From Fonsecaea monophora (Eukaryota; Ascomycota; Eurotiomycetes; Chaetothyriales; Herpotrichiellaceae), in the NCBI RefSeq assembly GCF_001642475.1, contig NW_019174133.1:1-23284 (forward strand): DNA of 23,284 nt, read 5' to 3'. Shown here one piece after another: positions 1 through 9,890 of this stretch. The position numbers and the translations under genes were made by a program. The notes under the pieces are model-generated. The model searched no databases, had not been told where the DNA came from, and saw nothing but the letters and a program-made list of their open reading frames with translations. Numbering within the stretch: position 1 is the first letter of the stretch; each line of letters opens with the position of its first letter.

Positions 1-305
1 CGTACGCTCCTCCGTAAGGGATACTCAATGTCTTCCCCTTTCTCCCTTATCCTTCCTCTTTCGTACACGCCTTACGTTTCCTTTACCTTTTGTCTCTCTT
101 CCTTACCTTCCCTTACGTACGGTGTCTCAGTTTGCCAGGATTCGGTATCCCTTGCACGGTACGTACCTCGTCTAATCAGGAGGCGGCATTTTACCTATAC
201 AATGTACAGGCAAATTTAGCTAATCAGGAGGTGGCGTTAGTCCTGTCGTTAGTCTTGGCGCTGGTTCGTCAGAACCGAGCCTCCTTCTGGGTTTAACCCA
301 TCACA
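1..305. repeat. Repeat R, copy 1 (direct repeat flanking the transposon block)
   Basis: This stretch matches 12067-12360 in the same orientation over its whole visible length. The copies differ mainly by transitions (for example ctcaatg versus cttaatg, gtttgcc versus gtttacc) plus an 11-bp segment (acctatacaat) present only here. The copy is cut by the window edge, so its true left end is unknown. Both copies end in ...acccatcaca. They flank an old Ty3/gypsy element in direct orientation and end in CA, so they could be that element's LTRs, but no primer-binding site or target duplication is visible. It contains a near-palindrome built on TTTACCTRTAC/GTACAGG at about 191-213. Short ORFs here are not credible genes. 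Confidence 0.85.
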
Positions 306-1574
306 TTACGATACCTATCGACGCGGATTCGTAGTTAAAGGATAAAAATCTAATATAAAAAAACTAAGGTAGCTATACTACGGACCGATACTTATAGACC
401 TCGATTAAGCCTAGAAGAAAAAGAGCTTAACTTAGAATAAGGACCCTAAGTAAGGTAAGAAGGCTATAAGACTAAGAAATAACGGAGCCTATTATAATTA
501 TAGAAAATCGGGGCATTACGCTAGAGACTGTAAGTCCCTAAAGAAGTAAGCTAATATAATAGAGCTTAATAGATATAAATAGGTAAAAAAGTTAGAAATG
601 AAACTCGAGGTAAACGTAGTAAATGCGGGAGAAACGGTAGACTACTAAAGGGCGGTTATCCTCGTAATTATATCTAATAGAATTTACGTTAAAATAAAGT
701 ACTAGAGCGATAAAGAATATATAGATCCGACGTATCTAAAAGGAACTATATTCTAATATTATTATACGTACTACGAACCTATAGAAGAGCTAAAATCGCG
801 GGAAAGGATCTTCTTAATTATTTTATATAAGGATTCTAGTTACCTCTAGAATAAAGAAGAAGAAGGATATATCTACTCGTACTAGGGAGGGGATCTAGAA
901 CCGTAATATATATATAAAATTAAGGAAAGCTAGCCGGAGCCTACGGTAAGTATAGTAAATAAGTTTAACTTAGAGGAATAGGAAGTAGACGATAAATATC
1001 CGATAATACTTATAATACTAGAGTAATTATACGAGGAAGTAATTTAAGTCGTATAGAAAATACGAGACCTTAAGGTAAGGAGAACTCTAGAATAGCGGGA
1101 AGAAACTCTCTAAGAGATAGTAAGACTTATAATACGAGTTCTAGAAGAACGGCGGGTCCTTAGAGAACGCCGAGAGAGAGCTAGAATACTAGGATAAAAC
1201 GATAATAGAGTCCTCGAAGTATACCGTATCTATAGAGAGAGAGGCGTTTTAGTTCTCTAGGTAGACGAGACTCTAAAGGGGGTACTAATAAAAGGTAACT
1301 TTACCTATAGAGAGATAATAAGATACTTTATAAGGAATATACTCTATTACTATATATAATATCTAGACTACTTATAGTCTAAAGAGCTAGGTATATTTAT
1401 TAAAGAAGCTAGGGAAGTATACTAATAATCGGTTAAGAGGTATAGAGACTAGGATTATAAGGTATCCGAACCCTAGAATAGAAGAATAGATTACCTATAC
1501 TAGCTAAAAAACTAAGTTAAGGACGGCCTAAGAAGTAGACCGTCTAAAGAGAAAAAGCTCTAATAAAGCGTAGA
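306..1574 (+). pseudogene. Element B: gag remnant with zinc knuckle and long linker (Ty3/gypsy, RIP-degraded)
   Basis: Read on the plus strand, one frame keeps a recognisable protein broken only by TAA/TAG codons of the kind RIP makes from CAA/CAG/TGG. At about 490-534 it encodes YYNYRKSGHYARDC, a retroviral-type CX2CX4HX4C zinc knuckle in which the first two cysteines have become tyrosine (TGY to TAY) while the His and last Cys survive. Only about 180 bp precede the knuckle, so most of gag is missing. About 1 kb of charged, degraded coding sequence follows. It runs up to the break at 1575, where LTR-like piece C and element A are inserted. It is a dead retrotransposon fragment; nothing here can be translated at length. 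Confidence 0.75.
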
Positions 1575-1585
1575 TAGGGGGGGGC

Positions 1586-1999
1586 TATTACGAGATGCTT
1601 TACACGTGAGGTGTCCTTAGTAAACCCGAAGTAGTTTACTTAGTGATATAGTAGTAGAACGGTATAGTAGAGACGAAACTAAGAGTATAGTGTACGGTAC
1701 TATACGTAAAGTACTTAACCGAGAGAAACTTAATTATTTATGAACGAGGTTAACTACGCTTCCTAAAGAAGTAAACTTAGCTAGCTATATACTCTAGGTA
1801 GGTTTCCTATCTAGGTAAGTCTAGGTATTATATTATTATAAGTATTACGGCTACATTACTATAATAAGTATAATAGGATACTTCCTATTTTAGTTATTAC
1901 GTATCTTAAGTTAGTCTTACTAATAAGGCTACCTTCTATCTCGCTTAACCTTCCCTACCCCGCGTTCTTAGGTAGTCGTATAAAGGTCGGTTCGTAATA
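1586..1999 (-). repeat. Element A 3' LTR
   Basis: It pairs with 9162-9575 without visible indels. Both have near-perfect inverted ends, originally TGTTACGA...TCGTAACA, here TATTACGA...TCGTAATA because the terminal TG/CA became TA on both ends. It is the 3' LTR because the coding strand is minus and a purine tract (minus strand GGAGGGGGAAG) abuts its inner edge at 2000-2010. Confidence 0.92.
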
Positions 2000-2010
2000 C
2001 TTCCCCCTCC
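2000..2010 (-). other. Polypurine tract of element A
   Basis: The minus strand reads GGAGGGGGAAG directly next to the inner edge of the 3' LTR, where the plus-strand primer of LTR retrotransposons lies. It fixes the orientation of element A independently of the protein matches. Confidence 0.8.
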
Positions 2011-4177
2011 TTAATCTATTTATTATCCGTAACGTACTTAAGGTAAGCTATCGCCCGCCCTAAGGCTATCCTCCTCTCTCTTCTTTCTCGTCATAATTAA
2101 CTATATAAGTCTTTAAAGTCTATAAGTCGAATCCGAAACCCTTAAGATCTTCTAAGCCTCCTATTCCGTAGTAACAGCGTTAAAACGAAATTACTAATTA
2201 TATCGAATCGATTAAAGAAAATAAAGTAATGGTTACTTATTCCGAGTGTATCGCCTATAGCGATATATACTTCTACTCTCGAGAGTAGAGTATAAAGTAT
2301 ACGGCGTACCTACGGTACCGAAGAGAATATAACGGAATATTTTCCGTTAAGTAACTTCGTCGGATCGGGGAGTAAAAGAAATAGCTCGCCTTTAAGTCCC
2401 GCCTAAAGCGTCGCGAGATCGTACGACTTCGAAAAACTTTAATTAAGGCTTAAAAGGCCTTAGTCGAGGCGGAGGAGTCCGACGTAGAGTTATAAGAGTC
2501 GATTATAAAACTAGATGAACTCTCTAGTAATATATTAAAGCGAGAGATATAGGCGTTAGATACTTTTAATAAGGTTCCTTCCGGTAAAGAGGTAGCCTTA
2601 GTCGAGCCTAAATTCGTCTAGTAGGACGTACTATAGTCGGAGTCGATAGACTAGAGCGTAGTATTAAACTTTAGTAATACTAGACTTACCTCCGCTTAGG
2701 AGAACCTATAACTCTCTAATAGCTACTCTCTCTTTTCGAGTTTTCTAATGATATTTTCTTTTTAATTTAGGAGGTAAGTCTCTACTACTTTCCTAAGTAT
2801 TTTCCTTACTTCTATACCTTAACTATTTAACTAGATATATATCTTATCCGTCGGTAGATTAATCTACCGGGTAGAAGTCTACGAGTTCTTCTATCTTATA
2901 TAGCGGTTCGCCGGTTTCTTAGTCGATATCTACGGGTTCTAGTTTAACGTTTAGATTATTATATAGTTTTAATAGAGATTTATAGAAAGTAGGGTATATC
3001 CCTAGCGTTTTCAGTAGGTCTAGTTTAAAAGTTACTAGTCCTAGTTTTCGTTTAATGCGATATAGTCCGATCTTAATATAATCTAGTTTATTACTTAATC
3101 TTTTTATTTTAATGTATTTTCGTCGTATATAGACTATCCCCCCCTCTTCGAGGTCTAGTCCCTTAGATCTTTTCCTATTTTCTCTTTTTATTATTTTTTC
3201 TACGATTTTCTATAGTTCCTTTTTCATTATTTTATGTAGTTATTTCATCTTTTCTAGTTATATTCTAGCTTCCTCTAATATCTTTTTCTTTTCTTCTAGT
3301 TTTCTAAATATATCGGAGTAGTATCCGTAATTTACGAAATATAATAAGATCCCTATAATAACTATACTATTATTAAAAGTTATTTATACTATTAATAATA
3401 GCTATATTTAATTATTTTACTCGTAGTTAACGTAATACCGTAGATATTATTCTAATGTTTAATTCGTTCTTTCTATTTATTTATCTATCTATAGGTAGTA
3501 AGTTATTAATAGTTTTAACTTTACTCTAAGTTAGTCGTTTAATAATTACTAAAATTACGATGTAAAGAGTTTATCTCTATCTAAAATAACTTCTTCTAGT
3601 ATTCCGTATTCTATAAAGATCGTTCGTATAAATAAATATATAACTCCTTTACCGTAGCTTTTTCTATAAATAGTATTATATAAGCGTATTTCGTTAGTCT
3701 ATTAACTACTACTATTATACTATCGTATTCCTTACCCGTAAGAGACTCTCGGAATACTAGTAATTTCGTAATAAAGTCGACGATAATCGAACTCTACGGT
3801 TTCTCTAGTATTTATAGTATTATTAGGAGTCTATATAGCTTATACCTTTCTTTCTTTACTTTCTTATAGGTATCGCATTTATTAATATACTCTTCGATAT
3901 CTCTTTTAAGTCCTTTCTAATAAAAGTCTCTCGTTACGAGTTCGAGTATCTTTACGATTCTAGGGTATCCTATAACTTAACTATCGTATCTCTCTCTTAA
4001 TACGTCTTATTTTTATTCGTCTATAAGCTCGATGTCTATAACTACGAGCGTTATATTCCCTCCGTACTATAGCGAGTCTCCGTTACTTCTAAGTAGTATA
4101 TCCGACTCCGGTTAAACCGTTCCTATATAGTTAGGTCGGCGGCTTAGCGCATCTACTCTACCGTTTTCCGTTCCTTT

Positions 4178-4500
4178 TGTAGAATATCGCTATCTAGGCC
4201 TCTTACCTGACTAGGCTTAGCGCTAGGCACGTGACTTGATCACGTAGCTAAGTAGCTTAGCTAGGTAAGATAACTAGGTAGTGTAGCCACTTACATCATC
4301 GCTTACTAATAGCGATTCGATGGGTTTCGTTTATCTTCTAACTATCGCCACTCACTACCTATATAAGGACACTCCTCTCCCCTCTCTTAGATAGTTAAGT
4401 TCACTAAGTCTTCTATAGTCGAATAGTTATACCTATCGGTTCGATCCTATAATGAGCCTATTCATTACCTATTTAGGTAATCCTCCGAGTCCTCCGAACA
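4178..4500 (+). mobile_element. Solo LTR inserted in the RNase H region of element A
   Basis: A 323-bp segment begins TGTAGAATATC and ends CTCCGAACA (TG...CA). It is flanked by the perfect 5-bp duplication CCTTT (4173-4177 and 4501-4505) and interrupts the RNase H reading frame between ...HYIKG and TENGRVD. No internal element region is present, so this is a solo LTR left by recombination between LTRs. A TATA box on the plus strand sets its orientation. Its core resembles LTR-like piece C (9576-9890), and its last about 45 bp also match 12363-12407. Confidence 0.92.
4360..4368 (+). promoter_or_regulatory. TATA box of the solo LTR
   Basis: The sequence tatataagg, within cctatataaggac, lies a little past the middle of the LTR, where a retrotransposon U3/R promoter is expected. 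The same motif lies on the minus strand of the related LTR piece at 9691-9683, which supports it as a conserved promoter element. Confidence 0.6.
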
Positions 4501-6235
4501 CCTTTAATATAATGTATTTTAAAGTCGTATCGTACGAGTATTTCCGCCTAACGAACTTATCGTCTATTAAGTTCCTTAGTAGTTATCTAGTATATAAGGT
4601 TCTTATAGTCTATATATATCTATACTAGATACTTACCTCCTTCTAGGTAGACTCTCTACTAGTAAAGTACTTTAACGATCGCTAGTAGCTCTTTATTATG
4701 AATATCGTAGTTTAACTCTAGTTAGGTTATTCGTCTCGAGTAGTAAGCTATAGGTCGTGATCGGCCTTAGTCGTCCTTCTACGTAAGGTAGGCCCCTATA
4801 GCTTTATCCGATATATCCGTTTCGAGAGCTACTTCTTTTTCTAGGTCGAAGAGCGTAAGAATAGGAGCGGAGGTCATCCGTTTCTTAAGCTCTTTAAAGG
4901 CTATTTTACATTTTTCGTCTCATTTAAATTCTTATTCTTTTCTTATTAAGTTTATTAGGGATATCGTAATTCTCGAAAATCCTTCGATAAACCTCCTATA
5001 GTAGTTAATAAGTCCTAGGAACATTTATACTTCCTTAACGTTCTTTAGTATCGGTTATTTATCGATAGCTTTAACCTTATTAGGATTTAGCGTAAGTCTC
5101 TCCGTTAATACGATATAGCCTAGGAATGCTATCGTATATATATAGAATTAGTATTTACTTAACTTAATAAGTAAATCCTTTTCCTTAAGTCTCTATAATA
5201 CCTTTCGTATATATTATATATATTCTTCTTTCGTTTTAGAGAAGATAAGAATATCGTCGAGGTACGCGATAATAAACTCGTCTAAGTACTCCCTTAATAT
5301 ATCGTTAATAAGTACCTAAAATATAGTAGGGGCGTTAGTTAGTCCGAAGGACATTATTTAATATTTAAATAATCCTTATCTAGTCCTAAACGCTATTTTC
5401 TATTCTTCTCCTTCCTTTATTCGTATACGGTAGTAGGCGTCTCTAATATTAATTACCGTAAATTATTTTACTTCGAGTAATTAATCCTATAGTTCGTCGA
5501 TTCTTAATATTAGATAGCGGTTCTTCTTAATAATTACATTAAGTTTTCTATAATCTATATAAGGTCGTAATCCTCCGTCCTTTTTATTTACGAAGATAAC
5601 TCCGTATAATATTAGCGACTCTAATAATCGTATAAATTTTTTAGCTAGATACTTCTCGATATAATCTTTAAGAAAGTCTTCTTCTTTTTTAGACATCGGG
5701 ATTAGTCTCCTATAGTATATTAGTATTTTTCCTTCTTCGAATGGGATTTTATAGTCCTATAGTTAATGTTTTAGTAAGGCTACCTCGCCTTATCTTTCTT
5801 TAGTAAGGATCTTAAAGTCTTTATATTCCGTTAGGAGCTCTTCTATAATAGTACTAGTTAGTGTTCTCTCTATCGGTCGTACTAAAACTATTCTTTTTAG
5901 GGCCTTTAAGGATGATTAATCCTCCCTTTCGACGGTATTACTCTTCGTAAATGTTATTATCTTCGTCCTCTAGTTAATTATTAAGTTATATTTTTAAAGT
6001 TAGTCTATTCCTAAAATTACGTCGTACCTTAAAATTAATGTAATGTCTAAAGTAATTCTTTCTTAATATTATTCGATTATTAATAGGATTTCTCTTAATT
6101 CCGTAGTAATCTATTATAATAGTCGTCCGTCCGCCATTCTTAACGGATACGGAAGCGTTTTCCGTACTTCGTAGTTTCTCATTCTTTTAGCTATACTCGT
6201 ACTTATATAACTTTAGTTAGCTTCTAAGTCGATTA

Positions 6236-8248
6236 TAACCTATATCTAGATTCCTATAAGATTCGCCGTAAGGGCTATATAGTTATTTCCTAATATAGTT
6301 ATCTCTCTTAACTCTAGAGGCTTTCTAATTCTTTAATTATTATTATAACTTCTCCGCCTCTTTAAGTCGTTACTTATAAGTTTTTTAGCTAATATATATA
6401 TCTCTTATAAATTTATTAATATATCTCTTATTAGTATTCTTCTATAGTATTAAAAACGTCCGCTTCTATTATCGGGATAATATTAAAGTCTAAGTCTACG
6501 TTATAAGCGTACTAGTACTCTTCCTCCGTTAAATAATTATCTAGATCTAGGTATATAAATTCCTTTATAATAAAGTCTTCGTTAATTCTATTATCTATAA
6601 TGTTTTCGATAATGTACTACTAGTTTAAGTAGCCGTCTCCTTCGTCGCTATTAATAAACATTATATAGATTTCTTTTTATTAATAATATAAGTATATTTC
6701 ATTTCTCTAAGGGTACTCTTATTCTTTATAGATTACTTTTCCTTCTTATAGTAGTATTACGTATACTTCCCTTAATATTAGCGTACCTAGGTCTTTTAGG
6801 TCGACGTTATAGTAATGTAGATGTATATTTTCTTTTTCCTCGTACTCCTCATTATAGTAGTAGAGCCTTCTATAATAGTAATCTAGGTCTTCTCGCTCGT
6901 TAATAACCCTAATTCTACGTAGTAATCTAGCTTTCGTCGGGACTAGTTCCTCGATTACTCCTCTTTACCTCTATAGTACTTCTTATCGTACCCGTACTTT
7001 AGCGATCTTTTTCATCCTCCCTTCCGTAAGCCTAATCTTAATAATGTCTAGTTATATTAGTTAGTATACGTAGGTATCTTCTCTCTCGGGATACTCTCGA
7101 TCTTAGTACTACGTTAGGTTAATCTTCCTAATCGTCGTTTAAGGTAGTCCGAAGGGGCTGTATATAACGTAGTCGTATTCCTTATTATATATATATCCTC
7201 CCTTACATTCTCCCGTTATCTAATAGTTTATAGCGATAATAACTTCGGTATTATCGGCGTTTATTATAATGTATTATCGATAGTAGACGTCGTTATATAT
7301 AGTTAGTCTTTCTTCGGGTTCCTCGAGGGTGAACCTTTTATCCCTATAATCGTTATATAAACTATAATTTAGTCGGCATCCTATCGTAGAATCTTCAGCT
7401 TTAGCCTAATTTCCTATTCTTATACTCGCGGCTCTAATATACGCGATTATCTTATATTCTTTATAGCTTTAATAGATATATACTAAGGAGACGTATCTTT
7501 CCCTTAGCTTCTCCTTAATCTCCGATATCATCATATTAAGGCTTTATTACGATAGTAGTACGATTAGTACCGTAAATGCTTTATCTCCCTTTCCTATATG
7601 TAAATACATCTCTAGAACGGTGTATCCCGTAGTCTAGTATATCTTATACTAGACCGTCGTTAGTACTCTTACTAGCTATTCTAGGTCTATAACTAGGTAT
7701 TTATATTTAATCTCCGTTCCGTAGTTATCCTTATACTAGTAACTAAGTAACCTCTAGTACGGGGTGATAAGCTTTATCTCTTTATCGTTATATTTAATTA
7801 CGATAAATATAGTTTACTTATTTAGTCCTAGTGTACGTATTATCTAGAACTCGTTATTATTTATTTCGGTCTCCTTCGGGATGGTAAAAGCTTCCTAACG
7901 CTCTAATTCCATCCTTCTACTCTATTATCCCCTTTAGGGTTTCTTTAGAAACCATCCGCTACCTTCCTTATCGGAGTAGTAAGTAGGATAGTCGTCCTTA
8001 TAATAGACCGTCTAAGATAGTACCGAGTATTATTCTTTCTTTTCCTATTCTTCTAAGGTAGCTCCTTCCTTAGGTTTATTATTCTCTAATCTACCTATCT
8101 CCCTAGGAGATTCCTTACCTAGGTAGTCCTTCTATACTCCTTTACCCTAGTTATAGGCTACTATCTAGGTTCTCTATAAAGTATCGGCCTTTATTTCTTT
8201 ATAATTAACTATACCGTCGTCCATTATATATAGCGTTAGACCGTTCTT
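6236..8248 (-). pseudogene. Element A long linker between zinc knuckle and protease
   Basis: About 2 kb separate the gag zinc knuckle from the protease active site. On the minus strand the stretch still reads as degraded, charged protein with scattered RIP stops (for example FINSDEGDGYLN near 6650), so it appears to be coding sequence of the element, not a separate insertion. I recognise no domain. No LTR or terminal repeats were seen in it. Element B has a comparable, shorter linker after its zinc knuckle. Confidence 0.55.
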
Positions 8249-9121
8249 ATAATTTTTTATACGATATCCGGATTTCCCGTATTTATAGTATAGGTCGTTC
8301 TTCTTACGTTTCTCTCGTTCCGACTTAAATAGCCCTTAATTTCCCCTTTTTCTAGTATTAGCCTTTTATAAGGTTAAACCTCCTCGTTAGGCTATATCTA
8401 GGTTTATTAGGTCTTTATATTATTAGCGGCTTCTATAAGTTATTCCCCCTCCGTAAGTATCTCTTCTTTCTAACTATCTCTTATAAAGCTAGTTATCGAT
8501 CTTAATAGAGGCCTTAACGAGTAGTTTATACTTATTAGAACGATCGACCTCTATTCTATCTTTAACCGAGTCCTTTAGTCCCTAATAGTAGACTAAGGCG
8601 AAAGCTTTATCTTCCTAATCTAGCTTTAAAGCGTATCGCTAAAATATAGCGAAATATTTAATAGCTAACTTAGTTTATTTAAGCTAATGGATCCGTTATA
8701 CCGCTAACTATTCTTCTTCTAGTATACCGAAAATCTATTTAATGCGTTCTTCGTATATAGTAAAACTTCCGAAAATTAAGTTAGTTTCCTTATCGCGTTA
8801 TCTTAGGGCCGTACCTAAATAGTCTATTATAATAGGTTCGAACTACTTAAACGCCGATCTACGAAGTTAAAGTCCTACGAATAGTACTTTCTCCGATATA
8901 GTACTATACTTAATACGTTATAGGGTAAATACTACTTTAAGTTAAATAAGGTATATACTAAGCTTACTTCGATCTCTATAGAAGTGTTCGACCTTAAGAT
9001 CATCTTTTATCTTAGCTACTTCTATAGTGTTAACCGATACTATATTAATATTAGTAATTAACGGGTTAGGCTACTAAGTAAGCCTTAGTTTAGGTGACTT
9101 AAGGTTAGAACTACTAGACAT
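8249..9121 (-). pseudogene. Element A gag remnant ending in zinc knuckle
   Basis: The likely start is the minus-strand ATG at 9121-9119 (MSSSSNLKSPKL), 40 bp inside the 5' LTR. The frame continues with RIP-type stops through sequence typical of fungal Ty3/gypsy capsid, including a stretch around 8700 like EEERIKQIFG. The zinc knuckle at 8290-8249 reads YYKYGKSGYRIKNY: each ligand of CX2CX4HX4C is replaced by Tyr (TGY to TAY, CAT to TAT). Nucleic-acid binding by this copy would be lost even without the stops. Confidence 0.82.
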
Positions 9122-9161
9122 CGTTATCGATACTATTAACTATCTAAGAGGGTAGTTAAAA

Positions 9162-9575
9162 TGTTACGAGATGCTTTATACGTAAGGTATCCTTAGTAAA
9201 CCCGAAGTAGTTTACTTAGTAATATAGTAGTAGAACGGTATAGTAGAGACGAAACTAAGAGTATAGTGTACGGTACTATACGTAAAGTACTTAACCGAGA
9301 GGAACTCGATTATTTATGAACGAGGTTAACTACGCTTCCTAAAGAAGTAAACTTAACTAGCTATATACTCTAGGTAGGTTTCCTATCTAGGTAAGTCTAG
9401 GCATTACATTATTATAAGTATTACGGCTATATTACTATAATAAGTATAATAGGATACTTCCTATTTTAGTTATTACGTATCTTAGGCTAGCCTTACTAAC
9501 GAGGCTACCTTCTATCTCGCTTAACCTTCCCTACCCCGCGTTCTCAGGTAGTCGTGTAAAGGTCGGTTCGTAATA
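9162..9575 (-). repeat. Element A 5' LTR
   Basis: Same length as 1586-1999. By eye about 18 differences separate the two LTRs, and every one is a transition (C/T or G/A), as expected for RIP after insertion. The end at 9162 keeps TGTTACGA; the other end reads TCGTAATA. A canonical TGG primer-binding site is not visible next to it; the adjoining minus strand reads TTTTAACTACCCTC. Confidence 0.92.
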
Positions 9576-9890
9576 GGGGCCCGTAAAACTAAGTATTAGA
9601 AAGGTTATGAGGATCCTTAGGGGTCATAACTCTAGTTATAAAAGTCTTAGTTATTCTATCTATCTAAGAGAGAGAGGAGAGTCCTTATATAGACGTTAGG
9701 TAGCGATAAATGGAAGATAAAAGAAATCCCTCGAATCGCTATTAGTAAGCGATGACGTTAGTAGTCACATGACCTAGTCATGTAACCTAGTACTAGGCCT
9801 AGATAGGCATCTAGTACCCCGATTATCACGTGATATAGCGCTAAGCCTAATTAGGCTATTCGCTATCCTGATATTCTACACTAAGGATTA
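9576..9890 (-). repeat. LTR-like piece C, split by element A
   Basis: Read on the minus strand it starts TGTAGAATATC, like the solo LTR at 4178-4500. It shares with that LTR a block containing CATCGCTTACTAATAGCG, and downstream a TATATAAGGAC promoter motif (9691-9681). The last bases of the LTR probably continue at 1575-1585, across element A: the A insertion split a run of G/C, duplicating GGGGC. It interrupts element B between its linker and protease. A target duplication could not be assigned, so the outer boundary is uncertain. Confidence 0.65.

Larger units (their letters stand above)
2011..6235 (-). pseudogene. Element A pol remnant: protease, RT, RNase H, integrase
   Basis: Minus-strand reading gives degraded pol in order. 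Protease: the active-site triplet at 6230-6216 reads D-L-E-A-N, where DSGAN is expected. Reverse transcriptase: the longest open stretch is 5696-5487, containing PYIDYRKLNVI, and an intact YLDD catalytic motif is at 5264-5253. RNase H: about 4900-4501, then interrupted by a solo LTR, and resuming at 4172 with TENGRVDALSRR. Integrase: a zinc region near 3870 with Cys then Tyr in place of the second Cys, then SSIIVDFITK with the first catalytic Asp at 3778-3776. The second expected Asp is Asn at 3703-3701. The region below about 3000 should hold the integrase C-terminus; a stretch near 2880 beginning YKIEELVDF might be a chromodomain remnant, but this is weak. In-frame stops are frequent throughout. 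Confidence 0.88.
1586..9575 (-). mobile_element. Element A: full-length Ty3/gypsy LTR retrotransposon, RIP-inactivated
   Basis: Two direct 414-bp LTRs (1586-1999 and 9162-9575) bound an internal region read on the minus strand. The 5-bp target duplication GGGGC sits immediately outside (1581-1585 and 9576-9580). Order on the minus strand: 5' LTR, gag with zinc knuckle, long linker, aspartic protease, reverse transcriptase, RNase H, integrase, polypurine tract, 3' LTR. Protease before RT before integrase is the Ty3/gypsy order. All frames are broken by stops and key residues are changed in RIP fashion: all four zinc-knuckle ligands, the protease DSG and an integrase Asp. A solo LTR lies inside its RNase H. 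The element cannot be autonomous. Confidence 0.93.

Noticed and set aside
28..296. ORFs inside repeat R copy 1 (and the matching ones at 12094-12387)
   Set aside because: They overlap in two frames, are Ser/Leu-rich from pyrimidine-rich DNA, and differ in length between the two copies; no sign of selection for protein.
5487..5696. 69-codon minus-strand ORF as a gene
   Set aside because: It is the least damaged piece of element A reverse transcriptase, flanked by in-frame stops, not a gene of its own.
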